A program made the position numbers and the translations under genes. From assembly GCA_021397845.1 (NCBI GenBank), contig CM038042.1, forward strand, positions 31,344,918 to 31,408,917: DNA of 64,000 bases. Reading direction: 5' to 3'. Each line of letters starts with the position of its first letter. Position 1 is the first letter of the stretch. The stretch is from Areca catechu. Its lineage: Eukaryota > Streptophyta > Magnoliopsida > Arecales > Arecaceae. This document shows, piece by piece, positions 1 through 10,575 of the stretch. The notes under the pieces are model-generated. The model had not been told where the DNA came from, did not search any database, and saw nothing but the letters and a program-made list of their open reading frames with translations.

Positions 1-2232
1 TTCGATACACGGTATATATTAATTTTTTTCGTAGTCATTTCTCATCCGAAAATGAGTATATCAACCTGAGTGTCAGTGGTGTCAACCAAGTGAACGAGTT
101 TATTATTTATATCCTTAATTTTTTCAACCAACAAAAATTCTAAAATTATTATATTATTATTATTTTTTTATCTTTAAATTTTTTAATCAAAAAAAGTCCA
201 AACCGAAACTAAGTGGCACCAAGGTTTAGGCTTCAGCATGTTCTATTCTCCCATTCATTAGCTTCATGCAACGTGTGGCACTTCTTTTTCTTTTTTGTCT
301 TTTTTTTTTTTTTTCCCTACTTACATGAGGACACAGAATGCAATGCCTTTGACTGCCTTTACTTCATGCGCCAACACTATCCAAACAACTCCATTTCAGC
401 TCTGTGTTGTATTATGTTTGTATTCTTTAAATTTATAAATTAAATTCTTTTTATCTATAACTACCTTCCCGGCAAAACATAAATATTAATATTAATTTAT
501 AATTAATAAAAATTAATTAATATATATTTTGATATTTTTATTATATTTATCATCTTTGATTATACTTTTCACTTCTTCTCAGTAACCTATCAAAATCTCT
601 CGAATTCGTCCAACCTTATCTCTGCAAAAAATTAAGATAAGCAAAGAGAGAAAAACTACGGCACTCACCTCGTGTATTGGTCTGGTTGAGCTCGATGCCG
701 TATAAAATCTGCTTGGACATAAGATCTTTCAAAGGGAGAAGCTTGTACCCAAGCAGGGTCTTTAGAGCCTGGTGGTTGGCATCACCCAGGGATGGAGTTC
801 AAATCACCGATCTCCGAGATCAGCCCCACGAGAAAAACCCCAATCCTTCCTGAAAGAAAAAGAAATAAAAGATAATTTCTCCTTCCATCCATGTACACAG
901 GAAGGAGTTTCTTGGCTTAGGGTAGCCCTCTGTAACGAAAAAAGAACCACCAGTCTCACTTAGTGGGATGCTTCTTAAAAATAAAAAAGGCTTGGAAGAG
1001 CGAAATGGTAGGCAGAATATTGGCCAAAAAATAGGCAATGATAGGGGGTGCAATAAAGCCAAGTTGAGTAGTTAGAAGCTTGAACATGACTTGAATAAAA
1101 ATACTTAAGTTTGAAACTTGGCTCGAGATTGATCAAGCCTTAATTTCCTAAGCTCGAACTCAACTAATAAAAAAAAAAGATAATACTCGCGCACAACTTG
1201 ATAAAAAGAGAAATACTTGAGCATGACTTGGCTCGGCTCGGCTCAAATACCAATTAAACCATATTCAAACATAAAATCAAGCTTTAGTTTACATGTAATA
1301 TATATTAATATATAGTAAATAAAAATAAAATTATTATAAATATATTTAAAGTCGAATAGATTTATGAGTTTTCGAGCTGAGTATCTTACTACTCGAGTTT
1401 AACTTGAGCTTGATGGTAATCGACCTAAGCGAGCTTGAATTCGAGTTGAACTTGATTATCTTGCAAGTAGCTCAACTCGTCTGCACATATAGGCAGTGGT
1501 GAAGCCCGTAACCAATCATCATGAGTTTGATACAATCAAACTCAACATGTCAAGGAAACGAAAGAGATGGATAAAAAAAAAAAGATGAAGCGAAAACTTT
1601 AGGCTAGTCCTAAAGGACACTTCATAGAGTTCAAACCGACCTTGCAGAGGCTCACATATCTGACCACTGGAACCCGAGCTTCCAAGTGTACTCAGCTAAG
1701 ACCTAGAGTTGAGCATGGATTAGCTCCAAGACCACTGAACTGAGGATCGACACGAAGCATCTGGGAAAAAGATAAAACAATAAAGGCAAATATAGAAGAA
1801 ATCATACCCTTATAAAAACCTTGGAGTGTGCAGATAAGGTAATGCTTCAGCTAGCCTTGTTGGATGGTTAACATGTGTTGCTCTCTAATTGGCCAAGCTA
1901 ATCTCCGGTGGATCACCACTGGCAACCCAATGGAAGGTTGTGACAGTTCACTTCATTTAGAAAGGTTGTGCCATGTGCCTCGGCCCTATAATAAATGCTA
2001 AAATTAGGATGTAACCCGATCTATAAATGGCCAGTAAGTTTTACTCTCTTTGCCTGAGCGAACTTCTAGCTCGGACTTGAGAGCGGAGAATATCTGGTAT
2101 GAAAAAAAAAGTTTACCTCGACTGTACCCAAAGAGTGTTGTACCTTAGATAACACCGACCCACCTGAGATCTATACCAAGCTGGGATTCTCCTGTTGTTA
2201 TACCAAATTATAACTTTCAATAAAAGTTGGGC
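1..2232. other. AT-rich intergenic DNA with transposon debris
   Basis: I see no convincing gene here; the open frames are short and low-complexity. The first 600 bases are AT-rich with T runs. Around 1062-1490 there is MITE-like sequence full of GCTCGAG/AAGCTTGA words. From about 1960 to 2230 there is decayed LTR-like sequence, with a TATA-like CTATAAATGG near 2022 followed by a downstream region resembling the R/U5 part of gypsy LTRs. This is the DNA into which the large MULE inserted; the same flank resumes at 29938. Confidence 0.55.
1062..1490. repeat. MITE-like repeat rich in CTCGAG/AAGCTTGA words
   Basis: Both ends carry loosely inverted copies of a GTTGAG...CTTGAA theme, and the interior is AT-rich with no coding capacity. 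This looks like a small non-autonomous DNA transposon of a kind common in monocots. I could not define exact terminal repeats or a target-site duplication, so class and ends are uncertain. Confidence 0.35.
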
Positions 2233-2241
2233 TTAAGATAT
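2233..2241. repeat. MULE target-site duplication, left copy
   Basis: TTAAGATAT directly abuts the left terminus and recurs exactly at 29929-29937. Nine bases is the Mutator-superfamily duplication length. Confidence 0.92.
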
Positions 2242-2339
2242 GGGTTTTTAACGAAAATAATATAAAAAATATATTTACTTAATAAAATACTGCCATTCGG
2301 TTTTTATTTATGAATATAGATGATTTTGGCTACGTGTGC
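2242..2339 (+). repeat. MULE left terminal inverted repeat
   Basis: Aligns by eye with the reverse complement of 29831-29928 over about 100 bases. Anchors are the AAAATAAT block near the tip and a GATTTTGGC-x-CGTGT-like block at the inner edge. Identity is roughly 70 percent with small indels, as in an old element. Confidence 0.85.
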
Positions 2340-2375
2340 AAACGACGTGGCATGGGACGGGCAGAGCTGGCACGT

Positions 2376-2702
2376 GAAAACACGGGTTAGACCCGCGAAT
2401 TCTGTACGAAATCGCGGGTTCACGATTTTATTTCGGATTGTCCACTTGGTGTATGAAAACACGCGTCGGACCCACGAATTCAGGTGAAATCGCGGGTCGA
2501 ACTTGCGAATTCAGTACAATGGAATTTGCTTTTCCATGAAATCGCGAGTTCAACCCGCAATTTCGGTCTTTCGCCACGTCACGGGTTTAAAAGAAATCGC
2601 AGGTTCAACTCGCGATTTCGGTCTTTCCCACGTAACGGGTTTAAAAGAAATCGCGGGTTGAACCCGTGATTTCATAAAAACGCAGGTTAAACCCGCGATT
2701 TC
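2376..2702. repeat. Left array of 27-bp palindromic iterons
   Basis: At least seven copies of a self-complementary unit with arms GAAATCGCGGGTT and AACCCGCGATTTC around one central base start at 2376, 2455, 2486, 2538, 2593, 2647 and 2676. A shortened copy lies at 2408. Three neighbouring intervals are 52, 55 and 54 bases. The units sit just inside the left inverted repeat, where a transposase or host factor could bind. That role is inferred from position and symmetry only. Confidence 0.85.
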
Positions 2703-3700
2703 AATTATAATATTTTTTTAAAAAATATATATTTAGTAATTTTGTTTTTAAATAAAAGTTATATTTATTAATTTAATAAAAGAAAAGGTTGTTTTGGATT
2801 CAAGGTAAAGATTTTTTAGGGTTTACAATTTTTAGGGGTGCAACTGATCCGTGCCATCCCGAAATTGGATTGGTTTGGGTTAGTATTTAAAAAAATCGAA
2901 CCAAATTTCGGATCTATTTAATTTTCCGACCAGCATCGGACATCCCTTTAGCTCGGTTCGGATCGATCCAATATTGATCTGCTAATAAATTCGGAATGGA
3001 GCCGATCCCGATCCATCATTATGTTCGATCAAAATGTATCGATCGATGCCCGTCCTTCTAAAATTCATTGTAATAATTTTATAACATTATTTTATTAAAT
3101 TTAAAATTTTATCCACTAATTAATAATTTATTATAAATTTTAAAAAGATGATTTTTTAATTATTTTGTTAGTCCGTATATTCATGTGTAATCCAATTCTT
3201 TTTAAGAAATTAATATTATTTAAAATTTTGGATTATAGAATTGGAACCGGTCCGGTAACAACGTACAGTGAAAAAGTAAATTATAAAATATGATAATTAT
3301 AATTACAAAATATAAGAATACAATATAATAAGTTCAAACAGTAAAAAAATAAAATACAAAAATCCTAAGTCCCGCATGGTGGCCGTCTCTTTGTACATGG
3401 AGGCTGCTGTCGACGATGTACTGGCTCCGCCTAAATCGGTTCCTGATGCTCCGACGGATCATGTACATCAGGAAATGCATGCGATGCAGATACATCATGC
3501 GATGACCCCTCGCCTATATGCTATCCTCCTCCATGTCCTGAGTAATCAAGATACATCGGATAGTCCGATCCAGCAACGTACTCAAAATGTACAGTAGCAT
3601 CCTCCGTAGATGTGAACTGTCTCACATCCTCATGAAAAAAACTACCGGCGAACATAAATGGATCGTACTCCTACATCGGAAAGGGAGATGTACTGAATCA
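2703..3700. other. MULE subterminal non-coding region
   Basis: AT-rich sequence between the iterons and the 3' end of the PMD gene. From about 2836 to 3265 it contains GGTTCGGATCGATCC-type words typical of small hAT-like MITEs, but I could not find clean inverted ends or a duplication. A short open frame at 3376-3597 on the plus strand has no recognisable domain and probably lies opposite the tail of the PMD gene. Confidence 0.4.
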
Positions 3701-3709
3701 TCAAGTACC

Positions 3710-5559
3710 TCATGTGTGCTGAGCAGGAGGTGCTGTAGACGTAGATGCATATCGATAAGGCTGAACAGGAGGAGGTGCTGTCGATGTAGATGCATATGGA
3801 TAAGGATAAGGCTCTGGAGTCTCGTCGTCTTTGTCATCCTCCCGAGCAAATCCTCGTAACTGGACACGTGCAAACTCACCAACAACATCAAGAGTGGACT
3901 GACATATGTCCTGTATATGCTGTGAGGACGTCGCTATAGAATCTGGCATAGCAAGCTGATAAATCATCGCAATACCGGTGGTCTGAAAAGTACAAAAAAT
4001 TAATGAGTTAAACAAAATATGAAATATATGATAATGATGTGTAATAGAATAAAAAAAATTTCATACCACATAATCATGCATCGCACCATCACGACCGATA
4101 AATCGTCGATTGATGCCACGATACCACTACATGTATGGATCATGATAATGCATAGGACCATCAGCAGGAGCACCATCTATAATCGAATCATTACGGCTCT
4201 CCCATAACTGAATATACGCACGATGACTGCTGCTCCAATCCTGATCGGGTCATCCCCTAAGATCGAAACAATGCAGTGCACGATCTGTAGCACATCGATC
4301 GGATACAACCTGTCGAAATCTGAACTGTCGCAGCACTCTATCAGGAAAATGCCACTCTACGATATAGAAACATATGAGTGGCACTCTACTATGCCATATA
4401 TGCTGACCATGAAGGCAGTAATCTGGTAGATGTGCAAGTACATTATCCGTATATGGCATCCATATCACCTGTTAATGAACAATATCAAGTATGTGTTAAA
4501 TAAGTAATATAAGAATTGACAACTATTGACAAAGATAAGTATTAGTTGTTACCTGATGTAGACTCCGGTGATCTATCAAATGTTGATACGAAGATAGAAC
4601 ATGTGTAGGTACCTCCGTAACGGCAAAATCATCTGTCCAACTGTACATTAAATAAATTAATTTACATATAGCAATAAATATGAGTAATCATTAAATTTAA
4701 ATAAATTTACAACTTATCGTATCCCCAGTGGACCCTGTGGTAAACCAGCTCTTCCATTGTTTAAATCAATCATAGGATCCCGAGCCGGGTGAAATAATCT
4801 ACTTGGCACTAGGATGGGAAATCTATCCCATGCCCATAACTGGAGAAGCAACAAAGGACCAGCTATCTCGGTGGCATCTCTCCTGCTCGCCCTACACAAC
4901 TCCCTATATAACCAGGCGAGCCCTGCACTATCCCAACTATAATGACCAGCACTCTCGAAATCTGCAAGTAGGGGTAAGAACATGAGATGCATCTTATCAC
5001 CAGATTTATCCATAAACAAACACCCACCGATCAGCTGTAGAATATATGCTCGAGCATATCGCTGTAGCTCATGAAACTCCTCTGCTAGCCATACCATGCT
5101 CAAGCGGCAACCATGAAGTCTATCCTGTGGTGGGATAACCCCTAATAAATCCTGACAAACCTATCGCCAATCTATGCATGTAGTACCTGTCACTGGTAGA
5201 CCATCGATAAGCAAACCTAGCTGGATAGCAATATCCTATAAGGTGATGGTACACTCTTCGTGGGGTAAATGAAATGTATGCATCTCGGGATGCCAACGCT
5301 CCACAAAGGTTGTAATCAGGTGCCAGTCCAAACGTATGTATCTTACTCGTGCAAGACCGTAAAAGCCAGACTGTAATAGTAAAGGTACTATGCGCTTATC
5401 GAGTCGTATCGACCTACGCATAATCAACTCTCTACATCTACAGTATAGTACAGCATCAACCTGGCCCTCCCATGCTAAACGGGATTGATGAATATCCTGG
5501 TCATACAACACGGAGGGATCTACTGGACCGGGATCCATGACTGTAGTATGCAATAACAT
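3710..5559 (-). pseudogene. Plant mobile domain (PMD) protein gene, broken
   Basis: The conceptual product resembles the transposon-borne PMD proteins often named 'serine/threonine protein phosphatase 7 long form homolog'. Family landmarks are an N-terminal MDPGPVDPSVLYDQDIH, then SGFYGLARVRYIRLDWHLIT, HTFHLPHEECTITL, and later RVPLICFYIVEWHFPDRVLR. Exons inferred from splice consensus are 5559-4714, 4640-4553, 4468 to about 4053, and a last part ending near 3710 with a Pro/Tyr/Thr-rich tail. Two in-frame TAG codons (5238-5236 and near 5170) replace positions that are Gln in relatives, and an extra G in a run near 4723 shifts the frame before the first intron. PMD proteins of the MAIN/MAIL1 group act in silencing and development; the role of transposon copies is unknown. 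It shares strand and element with the transposase. Confidence 0.8.
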
Positions 5560-5571
5560 ATATGTAAAACT

Positions 5572-5576
5572 AATAA
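5572..5576. repeat. Sirevirus A target-site duplication, left copy
   Basis: AATAA precedes the left LTR and recurs at 25026-25030 directly after the right LTR; five bases is normal for Copia elements. Confidence 0.88.
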
Positions 5577-7033
5577 TGTTGCCCAGGTGGCTTTTCCCAA
5601 GAGGGGGGTGAATTGGGAATTACAAAATTTTTGCAAGTATGTGCACAAGTAATTCCTTTTAGTGGTTGAGTACTGTGTTAATCAGAGAATAAGTGCAGAA
5701 GCTGAAAAGTAAATCAAGCAAAACACAAACAAGGCAAGTTTATAGTGGTTCGGAGCAACCCAGCTCCTACGTCCACTACCCAAGTTCACCGCTCGAGATT
5801 TTCACTATATCCCCCAAACCGGAATACAGTCGGATTGTTTTACAGGCTCACAATCCCAACCTCTATACTTTGGTTTTTAAATCGGGCTCACCAAAGAAAC
5901 CCACTCTAGGTTTTCACAAGCTCACCTAGAACCTCTACACTTTGGTTTTGAAAAGGCTCACCAAAGAAACCTATTTGGTTTTTACAACCGGGCTCACCAA
6001 CAACCCAAATATTCTAAGAATAGAAAAAAAAAGCAACAATAATAATAAACTCAGTTGTCTAGTGGTTGCCAATGCAGCTCTAGTGAAGCTTAGTTGAATG
6101 CTCTTCAATGCGCTTCAATGGTTTCCTTGCTTTCCTCAAAAGATGCTTCAAGCTTCTGGTAAGAGTTGGTGAAGGCTTGAAGGCTGACTTCAAAGCTCAA
6201 GTGCTCTCTTCTCTTACTTCAATAAATATTCAATAACTATTTATTAACATATTAGTCTCTTCAAGGATGTTCTCATACCTCATTTATAGAGACTTCAACT
6301 GCCTCCCCTTGATTTTGAACGTTGTAGACCATTGGGAAGTGACAGGTTACCGTTGGAGCACTTTTGGAATTCAAAAATAGAAAACTAGAACTAGCCATTG
6401 GAGGTGACCCCGTCATTCCAGTCAGCTCGGACAATCTTCAAGTTCGAGTCGGCTGGGTTGAACACCAGTCAGCTGGGTTCCATAGTTGAGAAAATGGTTT
6501 ACCCTGGACGAGTCGGCTAGGCTGAAATCCAGTCAACTCGGATCCCTGAGATTCTCAGAACGTTCTCAACCATGTTCTGGACGAGTCGGCTGAGCCTTGG
6601 TGCCAGTCGGCTGGATCTGTGTGCCAGAGAACTTTTTTCTTGTGCCAGTGCCAGAGTCGGCTGGTTCCTCCGTCTAGTCGGCTCGAGAATGGTTCTTCAG
6701 CTAGATCAAATTCAGTTTTTCAGAACTCTTGTGCCATGCTTTGAAGACTTCTTCAAGGTCTTCTTACAATAAAATCAAGAAAAATTGAAGCTTGAAAACT
6801 AATAGAAGTAACCCTTTATCTTTGATTTAAGTAGAAAAATTTTTTGTTGGGTTCTTCTTTATAAGATTCTAATCACTTTACAACTCAACACAAAGCAATA
6901 AAGATTATAGGATTTAGAGAGTATGTCAATGTAGTTATCCTACAAAAATTTGTCAACCATTTGAACAGTTGTTAGATAACCAAATGTATGCTCCAATATT
7001 TTATTATCATCAAAATCACTTTAGGGGTCAACA
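5577..7033 (-). repeat. Sirevirus A 3' LTR
   Basis: Begins TGTTGCCCAGG and ends GGGGTCAACA, pairing with 23606-25025. It differs from the partner by scattered substitutions, several in the first 200 bases, and by an extra tandem copy of about 85 bases with a CTTTGGTTTT...GGCTCACC theme near 5850-5990. It holds at least eight AGTCGGCTCG-like decamers between 6420 and 6690. Confidence 0.92.
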
Positions 7034-7056
7034 ATCTTTTCCCTTTTTGATGATGA
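7034..7056 (-). promoter_or_regulatory. Sirevirus A polypurine tract
   Basis: On the minus strand, CATCATCAAAAAGGGAAAAG directly precedes the 3' LTR and would prime plus-strand DNA synthesis. Similar purine tracts at about 7398 and 7530 make a multiple-tract arrangement, a known Sirevirus trait. Confidence 0.8.
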
Positions 7057-7813
7057 CCAAACACTGGGTATGAAAATAATCTATTCTATTCACAAGTAGA
7101 TGTATATCATAGTAAGCATTTACATTTGTTTGATGTATCGTAATATTAACTGTATTCTCAAATATGTATCAATGTATGCTATACAGTTATACACAAAGCC
7201 AATTTTATAAAATGTAAGTGTTAGAGAATAAGTGCTTGTATGTATCAAGCAGCATTAAGTATTGATAGTTAGATGTAATAAGTAGAGAGCATCATAGTAA
7301 TCATTGAAGTAAATTAAGCATGTAAATTGAACATATATATCTCCCCATTTTTATAAAATTTCTAATCAATATGAAATTTCTCTAAATTTCTCCCCCTTTA
7401 TCATTCAATTGAACAATTCAGTAGAAAAAGGTATGCAAAACTCATTGAGCTCCCCCTGTCTAATTAACTTTAGTAGTTCTAATCCAATTCATTAAGTTTC
7501 TTCTTTCATGCACTCTATTATATAATAGTTCTCCCCTTTTTTGTCATCAAATCAAAAAGGTTAAACAATTAAGCTCAGATTTTTAAATAGATTGAGAATG
7601 TATCAAGATTTGTTTGAGATAATTTCACTTTCTTAATTTAGAGAAAGAATTCTATTAAAAAAATAGAGAGTGTTAACAAGATAAAACAAATACAGAATAG
7701 TGTCCAAAAAAGATATTCATTGCATTTCTATCAAAAAATTCAGTACATCAAGCATTACATAAGCTTCAAAAAGCTTCCAAAAAGTATAGAAAATACTAGA
7801 CCATACTAAAGAC

Positions 7814-7968
7814 CTATTCACTATCTGATTCCTCTTTAGGTACATTGGTAGGTGTACTAGCACCATACCAAGAAGCAGGTCTAGGTGGTCTACTAGAGGA
7901 TGCATGAGGTGGAGGTGCTCTAAGGTGGTGAGAGGTAGTAGGAGCCCTAGTGGAAATAGGAGGAGGAT
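7814..7968 (-). pseudogene. Sirevirus A third ORF, 3' end beyond the chromovirus insert
   Basis: Minus-strand reading next to the chromovirus gives a Pro/Ser/Arg-rich tail ending in VPKEESDSE and a stop at 7814. It is the natural end of the ORF whose 5' part stops at 16450. Some sequence was probably lost at the right junction, because the chromovirus LTR is truncated there. Confidence 0.65.
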
Positions 7969-9665
7969 TGGTGCGGGCACCAGACTCATAAGAAGACTTC
8001 AGAGCCCCATTTGGATCTCTGATTGACATTGCCCGAGAAATTAGGGTTTGTAATAAAGGTTGACCTGGTCAACCAGTTTATTTATTTTTATTTATTTCTT
8101 GAGTCACCATTTAAATTTTGTTGAGTCATGTTGACTCGGTGCAAGTCCCGATGTGGTTTCAATTTTATCCAAAATGGTGCCGCAATTGTCTTCCAATCAA
8201 ATCAAGGTCCAAAATGGTGCCACATTTGTCTTCCAATCAAATCAAGGTCCAAGCAAGTGGAGGCCACACTCCAAGCCACACGCCCAGCCACACTCCGAGC
8301 ACACGCCAGGGTCCAGGAGGCGCCACAGAGGCATCCCAGTGTCATGGTCCCCACATCCAAAGAAGAAAAAAATCAAATTGGAAGCCAATTTAAAGGAGGC
8401 GCCCATACCTGCCAATTTTGTCTAAGCAAAGAAGGAAAGGGACTTCTCTTGGAGAAAAAATCAAAGAAGGACATCCAACCTACTCCTAATTGAAGTTCAA
8501 ATCAAAATCAAAGAGCTTAACTTGGAGTGGAAGAAAAGAAGAAATGCCATAAGGAGAAGAGGACTCCAAATCCAAATCCAACTCCAAAGAAGGCGCCATA
8601 AAAATAAAAAAAATAAAAATTAAAAAAAAAATCCAAAAAAATCCTTTATGGCCGTCCCAAATTTTTTTGAATTCTTGGTCGGCCAAGAGAGGAGGTTTTC
8701 TACCTAATCTAGAGGTTGGAGGAGTTTAGTCCCACATGGGAATTTGTACAAACTTGGAGAAAATTTTAGGTCTATATAATAGACCTCTCTTTGTAACTTT
8801 AGAAAATCAATGAAGAAAAATTATTTTTGCTATTCTCTTGTATTGAGTAACCTAGGTTTCACTTCTTCCGCACTATTCTAAGTGTTGAGCTCCGTAAGGG
8901 GGTAATCCGGGTTCCATTGGAGCCTTGAGGAGGTGAGAGATCTCCATCTTTATCCAAAACCCTAGGTTAGCCACTTAAAAATCCAAAACCCTAGCCGCCC
9001 TTCATTATTTTCAATCCATCGAACCCTAGCTCCTTCCATCTCCCACGGCCTCTCTCTCTCTACAAGTCCAGGCCGTCCACCTTCATCCAGATCCAGTCCG
9101 GCTACTTCAGATCTAGAGCAAGTTCCAAGGAAAATCACATCAGCTTCCAGGAGAATCGAATTTTCAGCAATTTCAATCTTCAAGTTCATCAACCTGGTAA
9201 ATTTTTCCCTTGACTCTCTGATTCCATCAATTATTTTTCTTCTCTTCCAGATCTTGAGTTCAGGAGAAGCCAACCCGCCAAGGACCAGTATTGGAGGATC
9301 CATTGCGAAGATATCTGAATCCGAGGATCCAACAATCTGCTCGGGAGAGTTCTTCCACCAAAATCTATGAAGATCATTGTCTGGTTAGGTAAACCATCTC
9401 TTCTCTTTATTTCTGTTCTGTTGAAAGTTCGGAGCGAAACCCTAGGTCTGGGAGTTTCTCAACTCCTAGCGATCCGTTGCTTCTGAACTACTCTGATAAT
9501 TTAGTTTCCTTAAAATTGTGCTTTCAATTATCATATTAGTATCTTTCAATGTTAGGTTAACTTTTCTTTGATTTGAAGCCAACTTCTACAAACATATAAA
9601 AACAACAAAAAATTAATTAATCTTAATTTACTTCCGCATCGCATCCCTTTATTTGTTCTGCATCA
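7969..9665 (+). repeat. Chromovirus 5' LTR (complete)
   Basis: Starts TGGTGCGGGC. The 3' end is set at CATCA, four bases before the tRNA-Met primer site, giving about 1.7 kb. It includes a TATA-like TCTATATAATAG near 8772, plausible as the element promoter, followed by a pyrimidine-rich transcribed leader. Confidence 0.85.
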
Positions 9666-9669
9666 TTTT

Positions 9670-9683
9670 TGGTATCAGAGCCC
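9670..9683 (+). promoter_or_regulatory. Chromovirus primer-binding site (tRNA-Met)
   Basis: TGGTATCAGAGCCC follows the 5' LTR after a four-base spacer and is complementary to the initiator tRNA-Met 3' end. Confidence 0.88.
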
Positions 9684-10575
9684 AGTCTAGGGTTTCTGAT
9701 TTGCTTGCTTGCTTGTTTTGATTGCTTTCTCTTTTTATTTTGTCTGCTCGAAGTAGACTCCCCAGGACGTCCGGTCCTAGGAACTAAGCGAGGCGCAAGC
9801 CTCCTCCTCCCATTCCACGGGGTGTTCCTAGGGTGTGTAGGGGATCCATTGGGTTAAAACTTCGTAGCAGGGATTATAAACGGGGAAGACAATCTAGTTG
9901 CAGCCCGTAATTTCCCTGTTGTCTGAATCATTTCTCCCTGCATAAAACTCCGAATTGCATGATTTTTGCTTCGTTGAAACCAATATAATTGAACCTATTT
10001 TCCATAATTTTTCTGTGATTTATTGGTTTCAATAAAAATTCTGAGCATGAAAATACAATAACTCTGTTTTTTGTGTTCTGCAATTCAATTCTTTTTGGAG
10101 TGATCATCTCATAATTTACTTAAGGGCAATTGAGCATCTAAGATAAGGGGAGGAGTTGATTACCTCTCCTTAGCCCAAAACCACCATCTAATCATTCGAA
10201 CCTAGACCTAATTTAAAATCAGTTAGACCTAATTTGCCCTAGTGGGCTAGGGACACCAATTGGTCGGGTCTAGGCTAGTGTTGAGTCAGTTTGCCGAGTT
10301 ATTCTGTGTGTGCTTAGCACTCAGTGTCTAGAACGGTGGTTCAGGGATCCATTCCCGAAGGACTTGTGTGCTGGTCCGCCTACCTAGCCAATCACTGATT
10401 GGTGTCTAGGATTGGCAATCAGGGACCTAACACTCTCCTTACACCTGCCTGGCTGAGTCCTGAGTTACTACAGGCTAGCTTGCCACTCTGATTGGGCATC
10501 TAGTTTGGATTCTAGGTCTAGTGATCCAGTAGTCGATTTAGTCTAGTCTCATTTTGTGTGCTTGCTTGAATCATC
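9684..10575 (+). other. Chromovirus 5' leader
   Basis: Non-coding leader between primer site and gag ATG, with no long open frame. Such leaders hold packaging and dimerisation signals; none can be defined here by eye. Confidence 0.6.

Noticed and set aside
213..443. Short open frame with poly-Phe
   Set aside because: Created by a T run in AT-rich intergenic DNA.
2376..2702. Regularly spaced palindromes considered as a CRISPR-like array
   Set aside because: Plant nuclear context, no unique spacers of constant length, and a matching array at the other transposon end.
8118..8493. Open frames of 90-121 aa repeated at 15464-15839
   Set aside because: They lie inside the chromovirus LTRs, exist because the LTRs are near-identical copies, and have no domain.
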